From: Hydractinia symbiolongicarpus
Taxonomy: Eukaryota; Cnidaria; Hydrozoa; Anthoathecata; Hydractiniidae
Length of the DNA stretch: 64,000 nt
Reading direction: 5' to 3'
Assembly: GCF_029227915.1 (NCBI RefSeq)
Contig: NC_079876.1
Coordinates: 22,012,001-22,076,000 of the forward strand
The notes below the pieces were generated by a model. That model searched no databases. It had not been told where the DNA came from and was given only the letters and a program-made list of their open reading frames with translations. Of this stretch, positions 49,301 to 61,606 are shown one piece after another. The position numbers and the translations under genes are program-made. Position 1 is the stretch's first letter. The number at the start of each line of letters is the position of its first letter.

Positions 49301-52300
49301 ACCTAATAAAAGCCTTACACGTAAATCACGTGGTTCTACGTACTTCCGCAGGTTAACATCGGTCTATTCCTTCTACACTCAATGGACTACGACGTCTCAA
49401 GTCCTTTTCCATCGTCCCATGATCTTACAACGCAGTGAACTACGTGTAGAGGCCTCTAAAGATTGTTATATGGCCTGTTGTGCCTAATAAAGGCTTTACA
49501 CGTAATTCACGTGCTTCGATGTGTCTGCGCAGGTAACCATCGTTCTATTCCTACCATTCTCAATGGACTACGATGTCTCAAGTCGATTTCTAACGCGCCA
49601 TGGTCTTACAACATAGTGAACTACGTGTAGAGGCCTCTAAAGACTGTTATATGGCCCTTTGCCACCTAACAAAGGTCCTACACGTAAATCACGTGGTTCC
49701 ACGAGCCTGCGCAGGTTACCATCGGTCTATTCCTTCCACTCTCAATGGACTACGACGTTTCAAGTCGCTTTCCATCGCGCCATGGTCTTACAACACTGTG
49801 AACTACGTGTAAAGGCTTCTGAAGACTGTAAAATGACCTTCTGACGCCTAATAAAGGGTTTACACGTAAATCACGTGTGTCCAGGTGCCTGAGCAGGTTA
49901 ACATCGGTCTATTCCTTCTACACTCAATGGACTACGACGTCTGAACTTATTTTCAATAGCGCCATGGTCTTACAAAACAGTAAAATACCTGTAGAGGCCT
50001 CTAAAGATTGTTACATGGCCTCTTGCCGCCTAATAAAGGCTTTACTCCTAAAACACTTGATTCGACGTGTCTTAGCAGTTTACCATCGGTCTATTTCTTC
50101 CACTCCCAATGAACTACGACGTCTCAAGACGCTTTCCATCGCGCCATGGTCTTACAGCACAGTGAACTACGTGTAGAGGCCTCTAATGGCTGTTATATGA
50201 CCTTTTACCACCTAATACAAGCCTAACACGTAAATCACGTGGTTCCACGTACTTCCGCAGGTTACCATCGGTCTATTCCTTCTACACTCACTGGACTACG
50301 ACGTTTCAAGTCGTTTTCCATCGCGCCATGGTCTTACAACGCGGTGAAATACGTGTAAAGGCTTATAAGGACTGTGATATGGCCTTTTGCGGCCTAATAA
50401 AGGCTTTACACCAAAAACACGTTGTTCGACATGTCTGCGCAGGTTACCATCGGTCTATTCCTTCCACTCTCAATGGACTACGACGTCTCAAGTCCTTTTC
50501 CATCGTCCCATGATCTTACAACGCAGTGAACTACGTGTAGAGGCCTCTAAAGATTGTTATATGGCCTGTTGTGCCTAATAAAGGCTTTACACGTAATTCA
50601 CGTGCTTCGATGTGTCTGCGCAGGTAACCATCGGTCTATTCCTACCACTCTCAATGGACTACGACGTCTCAAGTCGATTTCTAACGCGCCATGGTCTTAC
50701 AACATAGTGAACTACGTGTAGAGGCCTCTAAAGACTGTTATATGGCCCTTTGCCACCTAACAAAGGTCCTACACGTAAATCACGTGGTTCCACGAGCGTG
50801 CGCAGGTTACCATCGGTCTATTCCTTCCACTCTCAATGGACTACGACGTTTCAAGTCGCTTTCCATCGCGCCATGGTCTTACAACACTGTGAACTACGTG
50901 TAAAGGCTTCTGAAGACTGTAAAATGACCTTCTGACGCCTAATAAAGGGTTTACACGTAAATCACGTGTGTCCAGGTGCCTGAGCAGGTTAACATCGGTC
51001 TATTCCTTCTACACTCAATGGACTACGACGTCTGAACTTATTTTCAATAGCGCCATGGTCTTACAAAACAGTAAAATACCTGTAGAGGCCTCTAAAGATT
51101 GTTACATGGCCTCTTGCCGCCTAATAAAGGCTTTACTCCTAAAACACTTGATTCGACGTGTCTTAGCAGGTTACCATCGGTCTATTTCTTCTACTCCCAA
51201 TGAACTACGACGTCTCAAGACGCTTTCCATCGCGCCATGGTCTTACAGCACAGTGAACTACGTGTAGAGGCCTCTAAGGGCTGTTATATGACCTTTTACC
51301 ACCTAATACAAGCCTAACACGTAAATCACGTGGTTCCACGTACTTCCGCAGGTTACCATCGGTCTATTCCTTCTACACTCACTGGACTACGACGTTTCAA
51401 GTCGTTTTCCATCGCGCCATGGTCTTACAACGCGGTGAAATACGTGTAAAGGCCTCTAAGGGCTGTTATATGACCTTTTACCACCTAATAAAAGCCTTAC
51501 ACGTAAATCACGTGGTTCCACGTACTTCCGCAGGTTAACATCGGTCTATTCCTCGTACACTCAACGGACTACGGTGTCTGAAGTACTTTGCCATCGTGCC
51601 ATGATCTTCTAACGCAGTGAAGTACGTGTAAATGCTTCTAACGACTGTTTTATGGCCCTTTACCACCTAACAATGGCCCTGCACGTAAATCCCGTGGTTC
51701 CACGTACCTACGCAGTTTACCATCGCTCTATTCCTTCCACTCTCAATGGACTACGACGTCTCAAGTCGCTTTCTGGCGCACTGTGGTCTTACAGCACAGT
51801 GAACTACGTGTAGAAGCCCCTAAAGACTGTTATATGGCCCTTTACCACCTAACAAAGGCCCTGCACGTAAATCACGTGGTTCCACGTACCTACGCAGTTC
51901 ACTATCGCTCTATTCCTTCAACTCTCAATGGGCTACGACGTCTCAAGTTGTTTTCCATCACGCCATGGTCTTACAACACAGTGAACTACGTGTAGAGTCC
52001 TCTAAAGATTGTTACATGGCCTGTTGCCGCCTAATAAAGGCTCTACACGTAGATCCAGTGGTTTCACGTGTCTGCGCAGGTTACCATCCGTCTATTCCTT
52101 GCACTCTCAATGGACTACGACGTCTCAAGTCGTTTTCCGGCGCGCCGTGGTCTTACATCACAGTGAACTACGTGTAGAAGCCTCTTAGGGCTGTTATATG
52201 ACCTTTTACCACCTAATAAAAGCCTTACACGTAAATCACGTGGTTCCACGTACCTATGCAGTTCACCATCGGTCTATTCCTTCCACTTTCAATGGACTAC

Positions 52301-54147
52301 GACGTCTCAATTCCTTTTCCATCGTGCCATGATCTTACAACGCAGTGAACTACGTGTAGAGGCCTCTAAAGATTGTTATATGGCCTGTTGTGCCTAATAA
52401 AGGCTTTACACGTAATTCACGTGCTTCTATGTGTCTGCGCAGGTAACCATCGGTCTATTCCTACCACTCTCAATGGACTACGACGTCTCAAGTCGATTTC
52501 TAACGCGCCATGGTCTTACAACATAGTGAACTACGTGTAGAGGCTTCTAAAGACTGTTATATGGCCCTTTGCCACCTAACAAAGGTCCTACACGTAAATC
52601 ACGTGGTTCCACGAGCCTGCGCAGGTTACCATCGGTCTATTCCTACCACTCTCAATGGACTACGACGTCTCAAGTCGATTTCTAACGCGCCATGGTCTTA
52701 CAACACTGTGAACTACGTGTAAAGGCTTCTGAAGACTGTAAAATGACCTTCTGACGCCTAATAAAGGGTTTACACGTAAATCACGTGTGTCCAGGTGCCT
52801 GAGCAGGTTAACATCGGTCTATTCCTTCTACACTCAATGGACTACGACGTCTGAACTTATTTTCAATAGCGCCATGGTCTTACAAAACAGTAAAATACCT
52901 GTAGAGGCCTCTAAAGATTGTTACATGGCTTCTTGCCGCCTAATAAAGGCTTTACTCCTAAAACACTTGATTCGACGTGTCTTAGCAGGTTACCATCGGT
53001 CTATTTCTTCCACTCCCAATGAACTACGACGTCTCAAGACGCTTTCCATCGCGCCATGGTCTTACAGCACAGTGAACTACGTGTAGAGGCCTCTAAGGTC
53101 TGTTATATGACCTTTTACCACCTAATACAAGCCTAACACGTAAATCACGTGGTTCCACGTACTTCCGCAGGTTACCATCGGTCTATTCCTTCTACACTCA
53201 CTGGACTACGACGTTTCAAGTCGTTTTCCATCGCGCCATGGTCTTACAACGCGGTGAAATACGTGTAAAGGCTTATAAGGACTGTGATATGGCCTTTTGC
53301 CGCCTAATAAAGGCTTTACACCTAAAACACGTTGTTCGACATGTCTGCGCAGGTTACCATCGGTCTATTCCTTCCACTCTCAATGGACTACGACGTCTCA
53401 AGTCGATTTCCAACGCGCCATGGTCTTACAACATAGTGAACTACGTGTAGAGGCCTCTAAAGACTGTTATATGGCCCTTTGCCACCTAAGAAAGGTCCTA
53501 CACGTAAATCACGTGGTTCCACGAGCCTGCGCAGGTTACCATCGGTCAATTTCTTCCACTCTCAATGGACTACGACGTTTCAAGTCGCTTACCATCGCGC
53601 CATGGTCTTACAGCACAGTGAACTACGTGTAGAAGCCCCTAAAGACTGTTTTATGGCCCTTTACCACCTAACAAAGGCCCTGCACGTAAATCACGTGGTT
53701 CCACGTACCTACGCAGTTCACTATCGCTCTATTCCTTCAACTCTCAATGGGCTACGACGTCTCAAGTTGTTTTCCATCACGCCATGGTCTTACAACACAG
53801 TGAACTACGTGTAGAGTCCTCTAAAGATTGTTACATGGCCTGTTGCCGCCTAATAAAAGCCTTACACGTAAATCACGTGGTTCCACGTACCTATGCAGTT
53901 CCCCTACGGTCTATTCCTTCCACTTTCAATGGACTACGACGTCTCAATTCCTTTTCCATCGTGCCATGATCTTACAACGCAGTGAACTACGTGTAAAGGC
54001 CTCTGAAGACTGTTATATGACCTTTTACCACCTAATACAAGCCTAACACGTAAATCACGTGGTTCCACGTACTTCCGCAGGTTACCATCGGTCTATTCCT
54101 TCCACTCTCAATGGACTACGACGTCTCAAGTCGCTTTCCATCGCGCC
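46326..54147 (+). repeat. Super-HOR copy, 43 monomers, 7,822 bp
   Basis: It starts with an M variant (GGCTTCTGAAGACTGTATAA) that recurs at 54148. The order is M, A, B, C, D/J (47054), N, O, K-prime (47600), A-prime, O, P, Q, C, R (48691), H, I, J, K, L, M, A, B, C, K (50510), L, M, A, B, C/F chimera (51419), G, H, I, J, K (52329), L, M, A, B, C, D, H (53602), I/J chimera (53784), N/B (53966). Confidence 0.88.
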
Positions 54148-57100
54148 ATGGTCTTACAACACTGTGAACTACGTGTAGAGGCTTCTGAAGACTGTATAAT
54201 GACCTTCTGACGCCTAATAAAGGGCTTACACGTAAATCACGTGTGTCCAGGTGCCTGAGCAGGTTAACATCGGTCTATTCCTTCTACACTCAATGGACTA
54301 CGACGTCTGAACTTATTTTCAATAGCGCCATGGTCTTACAAAACAGTAAAATACCTGTAGAGGCCTCTAAAGATTGTTACATGGCCTCTTGCCGCCTAAT
54401 AAAGGCTTTACTCCTAAAACACTTGATTCGACGTGTCTTAGCAGGTTACCATCGGTCTATTTCTTCCACTCCCAATGAACTACGACGTCTCAAGACGCTT
54501 TCCATCGCGCCATGGTCTTACAGCACAGTGAACTACGTGTAGATGCCTCTAAGGGCTGTTATATGACCTTTTACCACCTAATACAAGCCTAACACGTAAA
54601 TCACGTGGTTCCACGTACTTCCGCAGGTTACCATCGGTCTATTCCTTCTACACTCACTGGACTACGACATTTCAAGTCGTTTTCCATCGCGCCATGGTCT
54701 TACAACGCGGTGAAATACGTGTAAAGGCTTATAAGGACTGTGATATGGCCTTTTGCCGCCTAATAAAGGCTTTACACCTAAAACACGTTGTTCGACATGT
54801 CTGCGCAGGTTACCATCGGTCTATTCCTTCCACTCTCAATGGACTACGACGTCTCAAGTCGATTTCCAACGCGCCATGGTCTTACAACATAGTGAACTAC
54901 GTGTAGAGGTCTCTAAAGACTGTTATATGGCCCTTTGCCACCTAAGAAAGGTCCTACACGTAAATCACGTGGTTCCACGAGCCTGCGCAGGTTACCATCG
55001 GTCAATTCCTTCCACTCTCAATGGACTACGACGTTTCAAGTCGCTTACCATCGCGCCATGGTCTTACAGCACAGTGAACTACGTGTAGAGGCCTCTAAGG
55101 GCTGTTATATGACCTTTTACCACCTAATACAAGCCTTACACGTAAATCACGTAGTTCCACGTACTTCCGCAGGTTAACATTGGTCTATTCCTCCTACACT
55201 CAATGGACTACGACGTCTCAAGTCCTTTTCCATCGTCCCATGATCTTACAACGCAGTGAACTACGTGTAGAGGCCTCTAAAGATTGTTATATGGCCTGTT
55301 GCCGCCTAATAAAGGCTTTACACGTAATTCACGTGCTTCGACGTGTCTGAGCAGGTAACCATCGGTCTATTCCTACCACTCTCAATGGACTACGACGTCT
55401 CAAGTTGTTTTCCATCACGCCATGGTCTCATAACACAGTGAACTACCTGTAGAGCCCTCTAAGGCCTGTTATATGACCTTTTATCACCTAATAAAAGCCT
55501 TACACGTAAATCACGTGGTTCCACGTGCCTGCGCAGGTTAGCATCGGTCTATTCCTTCCACTCTCAATGGACTACGACGTTTCAAGTCGCTTTCCATCGT
55601 GCCATGATCTTACAACGCAGTGAACTAAGTGTAAAGGCCTGTAAGGACTGTTATATGGCCTCTTGCCGCCTAATAAAGGCCTTACACCTAAAACATTCGA
55701 TTCGACGTGTCTTAGCAGGTTACCATCGGTCTATTCCTTCCACTCTCAATGGACTACGACGTCTCAAGTCGTTTTCTGGCGCACTGTGGTCTTACAGCAC
55801 AGTGAACTACGTGTAGAAGCCCCTAAAGACTGTTATATGGCCCTTTACCACCTAACAAAGGCCCTGCACGTAAATCACGTGGTTCCACGTACCTACGCAG
55901 TTCACTATCGCTCTATTCCTTCAACTCTCAATGGGCTACGACGTCTCAAGTTGTTTTCCATCACGCCATGGTCTTACAACACAGTGAACTACGTGTAGAG
56001 TCCTCTAAAGATTGTTACATGGCCTGTTGCCGCCTAATAAAGGCTCTACACGTAGATCCAGTGGTTTCACGTGTCTGCGCAGGTTACCATCCGTCTATTC
56101 CTTGCACTCTCAATGGACTACGACGTCTCAAGTCGTTTTCCGGCGCGCCGTGGTCTTACATCACAGTGAACTACGTGTAGAAGCCTCTTAGGGCTGTTAT
56201 ATGACCTTTTACCACCTAATAAAAGCCTTACACGTAAATCACGTGGTTCTACGTACTTCCGCAGGTTAACATCGGTCTATTCCTTCTACACTCAATGGAC
56301 TACGACGTCTCAAGTCCTTTTCCATCGTCCCATGATCTTACAACGCAGTGAACTACGTGTAGAGGCCTCTAAAGATTGTTATATGGCCTGTTGTGCCTAA
56401 TAAAGGCTTTACACGTAATTCACGTGCTTCGATGTGTCTGCGCAGGTAACCATCGTTCTATTCCTACCATTCTCAATGGACTACGATGTCTCAAGTCGAT
56501 TTCTAACGCGCCATGGTCTTACAACATAGTGAACTACGTGTAGAGGCCTCTAAAGACTGTTATATGGCCCTTTGCCACCTAACAAAGGTCCTACACGTAA
56601 ATCACGTGGTTCCACGAGCCTGCGCAGGTTACCATCGGTCTATTCCTTCCACTCTCAATGGACTACGACGTTTCAAGTCGCTTTCCATCGCGCCATGGTC
56701 TTACAACACTGTGAACTACGTGTAAAGGCTTCTGAAGACTGTAAAATGACCTTCTGACGCCTAATAAAGGGTTTACACGTAAATCACGTGTGTCCAGGTG
56801 CCTGAGCAGGTTAACATCGGTCTATTCCTTCTACACTCAATGGACTACGACGTCTGAACTTATTTTCAATAGCGCCATGGTCTTACAAAACAGTAAAATA
56901 CCTGTAGAGGCCTCTAAAGATTGTTACATGGCCTCTTGCCGCCTAATAAAGGCTTTACTCCTAAAACACTTGATTCGACGTGTCTTAGCAGTTTACCATC
57001 GGTCTATTTCTTCCACTCCCAATGAACTACGACGTCTCAAGACGCTTTCCATCGCGCCATGGTCTTACAGCACAGTGAACTACGTGTAGAGGCCTCTAAT

Positions 57101-60100
57101 GGCTGTTATATGACCTTTTACCACCTAATACAAGCCTAACACGTAAATCACGTGGTTCCACGTACTTCCGCAGGTTACCATCGGTCTATTCCTTCTACAC
57201 TCACTGGACTACGACGTTTCAAGTCGTTTTCCATCGCGCCATGGTCTTACAACGCGGTGAAATACGTGTAAAGGCTTATAAGGACTGTGATATGGCCTTT
57301 TGCGGCCTAATAAAGGCTTTACACCAAAAACACGTTGTTCGACATGTCTGCGCAGGTTACCATCGGTCTATTCCTTCCACTCTCAATGGACTACGACGTC
57401 TCAAGTCCTTTTCCATCGTCCCATGATCTTACAACGCAGTGAACTACGTGTAGAGGCCTCTAAAGATTGTTATATGGCCTGTTGTGCCTAATAAAGGCTT
57501 TACACGTAATTCACGTGCTTCGATGTGTCTGCGCAGGTAACCATCGGTCTATTCCTACCACTCTCAATGGACTACGACGTCTCAAGTCGATTTCTAACGC
57601 GCCATGGTCTTACAACATAGTGAACTACGTGTAGAGGCCTCTAAAGACTGTTATATGGCCCTTTGCCACCTAACAAAGGTCCTACACGTAAATCACGTGG
57701 TTCCACGAGCGTGCGCAGGTTACCATCGGTCTATTCCTTCCACTCTCAATGGACTACGACGTTTCAAGTCGCTTTCCATCGCGCCATGGTCTTACAACAC
57801 TGTGAACTACGTGTAAAGGCTTCTGAAGACTGTAAAATGACCTTCTGACGCCTAATAAAGGGTTTACACGTAAATCACGTGTGTCCAGGTGCCTGAGCAG
57901 GTTAACATCGGTCTATTCCTTCTACACTCAATGGACTACGACGTCTGAACTTATTTTCAATAGCGCCATGGTCTTACAAAACAGTAAAATACCTGTAGAG
58001 GCCTCTAAAGATTGTTACATGGCCTCTTGCCGCCTAATAAAGGCTTTACTCCTAAAACACTTGATTCGACGTGTCTTAGCAGGTTACCATCGGTCTATTT
58101 CTTCTACTCCCAATGAACTACGACGTCTCAAGACGCTTTCCATCGCGCCATGGTCTTACAGCACAGTGAACTACGTGTAGAGGCCTCTAAGGGCTGTTAT
58201 ATGACCTTTTACCACCTAATACAAGCCTAACACGTAAATCACGTGGTTCCACGTACTTCCGCAGGTTACCATCGGTCTATTCCTTCTACACTCACTGGAC
58301 TACGACGTTTCAAGTCGTTTTCCATCGCGCCATGGTCTTACAACGCGGTGAAATACGTGTAAAGGCTTATAAGGACTGTGATATGGCCTTTTGCCGCCTA
58401 ATAAAGGCTTTACACCTAAAACACGTTGTTCGACATGTCTGCGCAGGTTACCATCGGTCTATTCCTTCCACTCTCAATGGACTACGACGTCTTAAGTCGA
58501 TTACCATCGCGCCATGGTCTTACAGCACAGTGAACTACGTGTAGAGGCCTCTAAGGGCTGTTATATGACCTTTTACCACCTAATACAAGCCTTACACGTA
58601 AATCACGTGGTTCCACGTATTTCCGCAGGTTAGCATCGCTCTATTCCTCCTACACTCAATGGACTACGACGTCTCTAGTCCTTTTCCATCGTCCCATGAT
58701 CTTACAACGCAGTGAACTACGTGTAGAGTCCTCTTAGGGCTGTTATATGACCTTTTACCACCTAATAAAAGCCTTACACGTAAATCACGTGGTTCCACGT
58801 ACTTCCGCAGGTTAACATCGGTCTATTCCTCGTACACTCAACGGACTACGGTGTCTGAAGTACTTTGCCATCGTGCCATGATCTTCTAACGCAGTGAAGT
58901 ACGTGTAAATGCTTCTAACGACTGTTTTATGGCCCTTTACCACCTAACAATGGCCCTGCACGTAAATCCCGTGGTTCCACGTACCTACGCAGTTTACCAT
59001 CGCTCTATTCCTTCCACTCTCAATGGACTACGACGTCTCAAGTCGCTTTCTGGCGCACTGTGGTCTTACAGCACAGTGAACTACGTGTAGAAGCCCCTAA
59101 AGACTGTTATATGGCCCTTTACCACCTAACAAAGGCCCTGCACGTAAATCACGTGGTTCCACGTACCTACGCAGTTCACTATCGCTCTATTCCTTCAACT
59201 CTCAATGGGCTACGACGTCTCAAGTTGTTTTCCATCACGCCATGGTCTTACAACACAGTGAACTACGTGTAGAGTCCTCTAAAGATTGTTACATGGCCTG
59301 TTGCCGCCTAATAAAGGCTCTACACGTAGATCCAGTGGTTTCACGTGTCTGCGCAGGTTACCATCCGTCTATTCCTTGCACTCTCAATGGACTACGACGT
59401 CTCAAGTCGTTTTCCGGCGCGCCGTGGTCTTACATCACAGTGAACTACGTGTAGAAGCCTCTTAGGGCTGTTATATGACCTTTTACCACCTAATAAAAGC
59501 CTTACACGTAAATCACGTGGTTCCACGTACCTATGCAGTTCACCATCGGTCTATTCCTTCCACTTTCAATGGACTACGACGTCTCAATTCCTTTTCCATC
59601 GTGCCATGATCTTACAACGCAGTGAACTACGTGTAGAGGCCTCTAAAGATTGTTATATGGCCTGTTGTGCCTAATAAAGGCTTTACACGTAATTCACGTG
59701 CTTCTATGTGTCTGCGCAGGTAACCATCGGTCTATTCCTACCACTCTCAATGGACTACGACGTCTCAAGTCGATTTCTAACGCGCCATGGTCTTACAACA
59801 TAGTGAACTACGTGTAGAGGCCTCTAAAGACTGTTATATGGCCCTTTGCCACCTAACAAAGGTCCTACACGTAAATCACGTGGTTCCACGAGCCTGCGCA
59901 GGTTACCATCGGTCTATTCCTACCACTCTCAATGGACTACGACGTCTCAAGTCGATTTCTAACGCGCCATGGTCTTACAACACTGTGAACTACGTGTAAA
60001 GGCTTCTGAAGACTGTAAAATGACCTTCTGACGCCTAATAAAGGGTTTACACGTAAATCACGTGTGTCCAGGTGCCTGAGCAGGTTAACATCGGTCTATT

Positions 60101-61606
60101 CCTTCTACACTCAATGGACTACGACGTCTGAACTTATTTTCAATAGCGCCATGGTCTTACAAAACAGTAAAATACCTGTAGAGGCCTCTAAAGATTGTTA
60201 CATGGCTTCTTGCCGCCTAATAAAGGCTTTACTCCTAAAACACTTGATTCGACGTGTCTTAGCAGGTTACCATCGGTCTATTTCTTCCACTCCCAATGAA
60301 CTACGACGTCTCAAGACGCTTTCCATCGCGCCATGGTCTTACAGCACAGTGAACTACGTGTAGAGGCCTCTAAGGTCTGTTATATGACCTTTTACCACCT
60401 AATACAAGCCTAACACGTAAATCACGTGGTTCCACGTACTTCCGCAGGTTACCATCGGTCTATTCCTTCTACACTCACTGGACTACGACGTTTCAAGTCG
60501 TTTTCCATCGCGCCATGGTCTTACAACGCGGTGAAATACGTGTAAAGGCTTATAAGGACTGTGATATGGCCTTTTGCCGCCTAATAAAGGCTTTACACCT
60601 AAAACACGTTGTTCGACATGTCTGCGCAGGTTACCATCGGTCTATTCCTTCCACTCTCAATGGACTACGACGTCTCAAGTCGATTTCCAACGCGCCATGG
60701 TCTTACAACATAGTGAACTACGTGTAGAGGCCTCTAAAGACTGTTATATGGCCCTTTGCCACCTAAGAAAGGTCCTACACGTAAATCACGTGGTTCCACG
60801 AGCCTGCGCAGGTTACCATCGGTCAATTTCTTCCACTCTCAATGGACTACGACGTTTCAAGTCGCTTACCATCGCGCCATGGTCTTACAGCACAGTGAAC
60901 TACGTGTAGAAGCCCCTAAAGACTGTTATATGGCCCTTTACCACCTAACAAAGGCCCTGCACGTAAATCACGTGGTTCCACGTACCTACGCAGTTCACTA
61001 TCGCTCTATTCCTTCAACTCTCAATGGGCTACGACGTCTCAAGATGTTTTCCATCACGCCATGGTCTTACAACACAGTGAACTACGTGTAGAGTCCTCTA
61101 AAGATTGTTACATGGCCTGTTGCCGCCTAATAAAGGCTCTACACGTAGATCCAGTGGTTTCACGTGTCTGCGCAGGTTACCATCCGTCTATTCCTTGCAC
61201 TCTCAATGGACTACGACGTCTCAAGTCGTTTTCCGGCGCGCCGTGGTCTTACATCACAGTGAACTACGTGTAGAAGCCTCTTAGGGCTGTTATATCACCT
61301 TTTACCACCTAATAAAAGCCTTACACGTAAATCACGTGGTTCCACGTACCTATGCAGTTCCCCTACGGTCTATTCCTTCCACTTTCAATGGACTACGACG
61401 TCTCAATTCCTTTTCCATCGTGCCATGATCTTACAACGCAGTGAACTACGTGTAAAGGCCTCTGAAGACTGTTATATGACCTTTTACCACCTAATACAAG
61501 CCTAACACGTAAATCACGTGGTTCCACGTACTTCCGCAGGTTACCATCGGTCTATTCCTTCCACTCTCAATGGACTACGACGTCTCAAGTCCTTTTCCAT
61601 CGTCCC
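54148..61606 (+). repeat. Super-HOR copy, 41 monomers, 7,459 bp
   Basis: It opens with the same M variant as 46326. From D (54876) it passes straight to O (55058), P and Q, without the N, O, K-prime and A-prime monomers of the previous copy. Its Q (55422) ends with a C tail. From R at 55604 it parallels the previous copy at an offset of 6,913 bp. After the extra C and E monomers near 58332-58695, which the previous copy lost, the offset is 7,277 bp. It ends with I (61061), J (61243) and N/B (61425). Confidence 0.88.
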
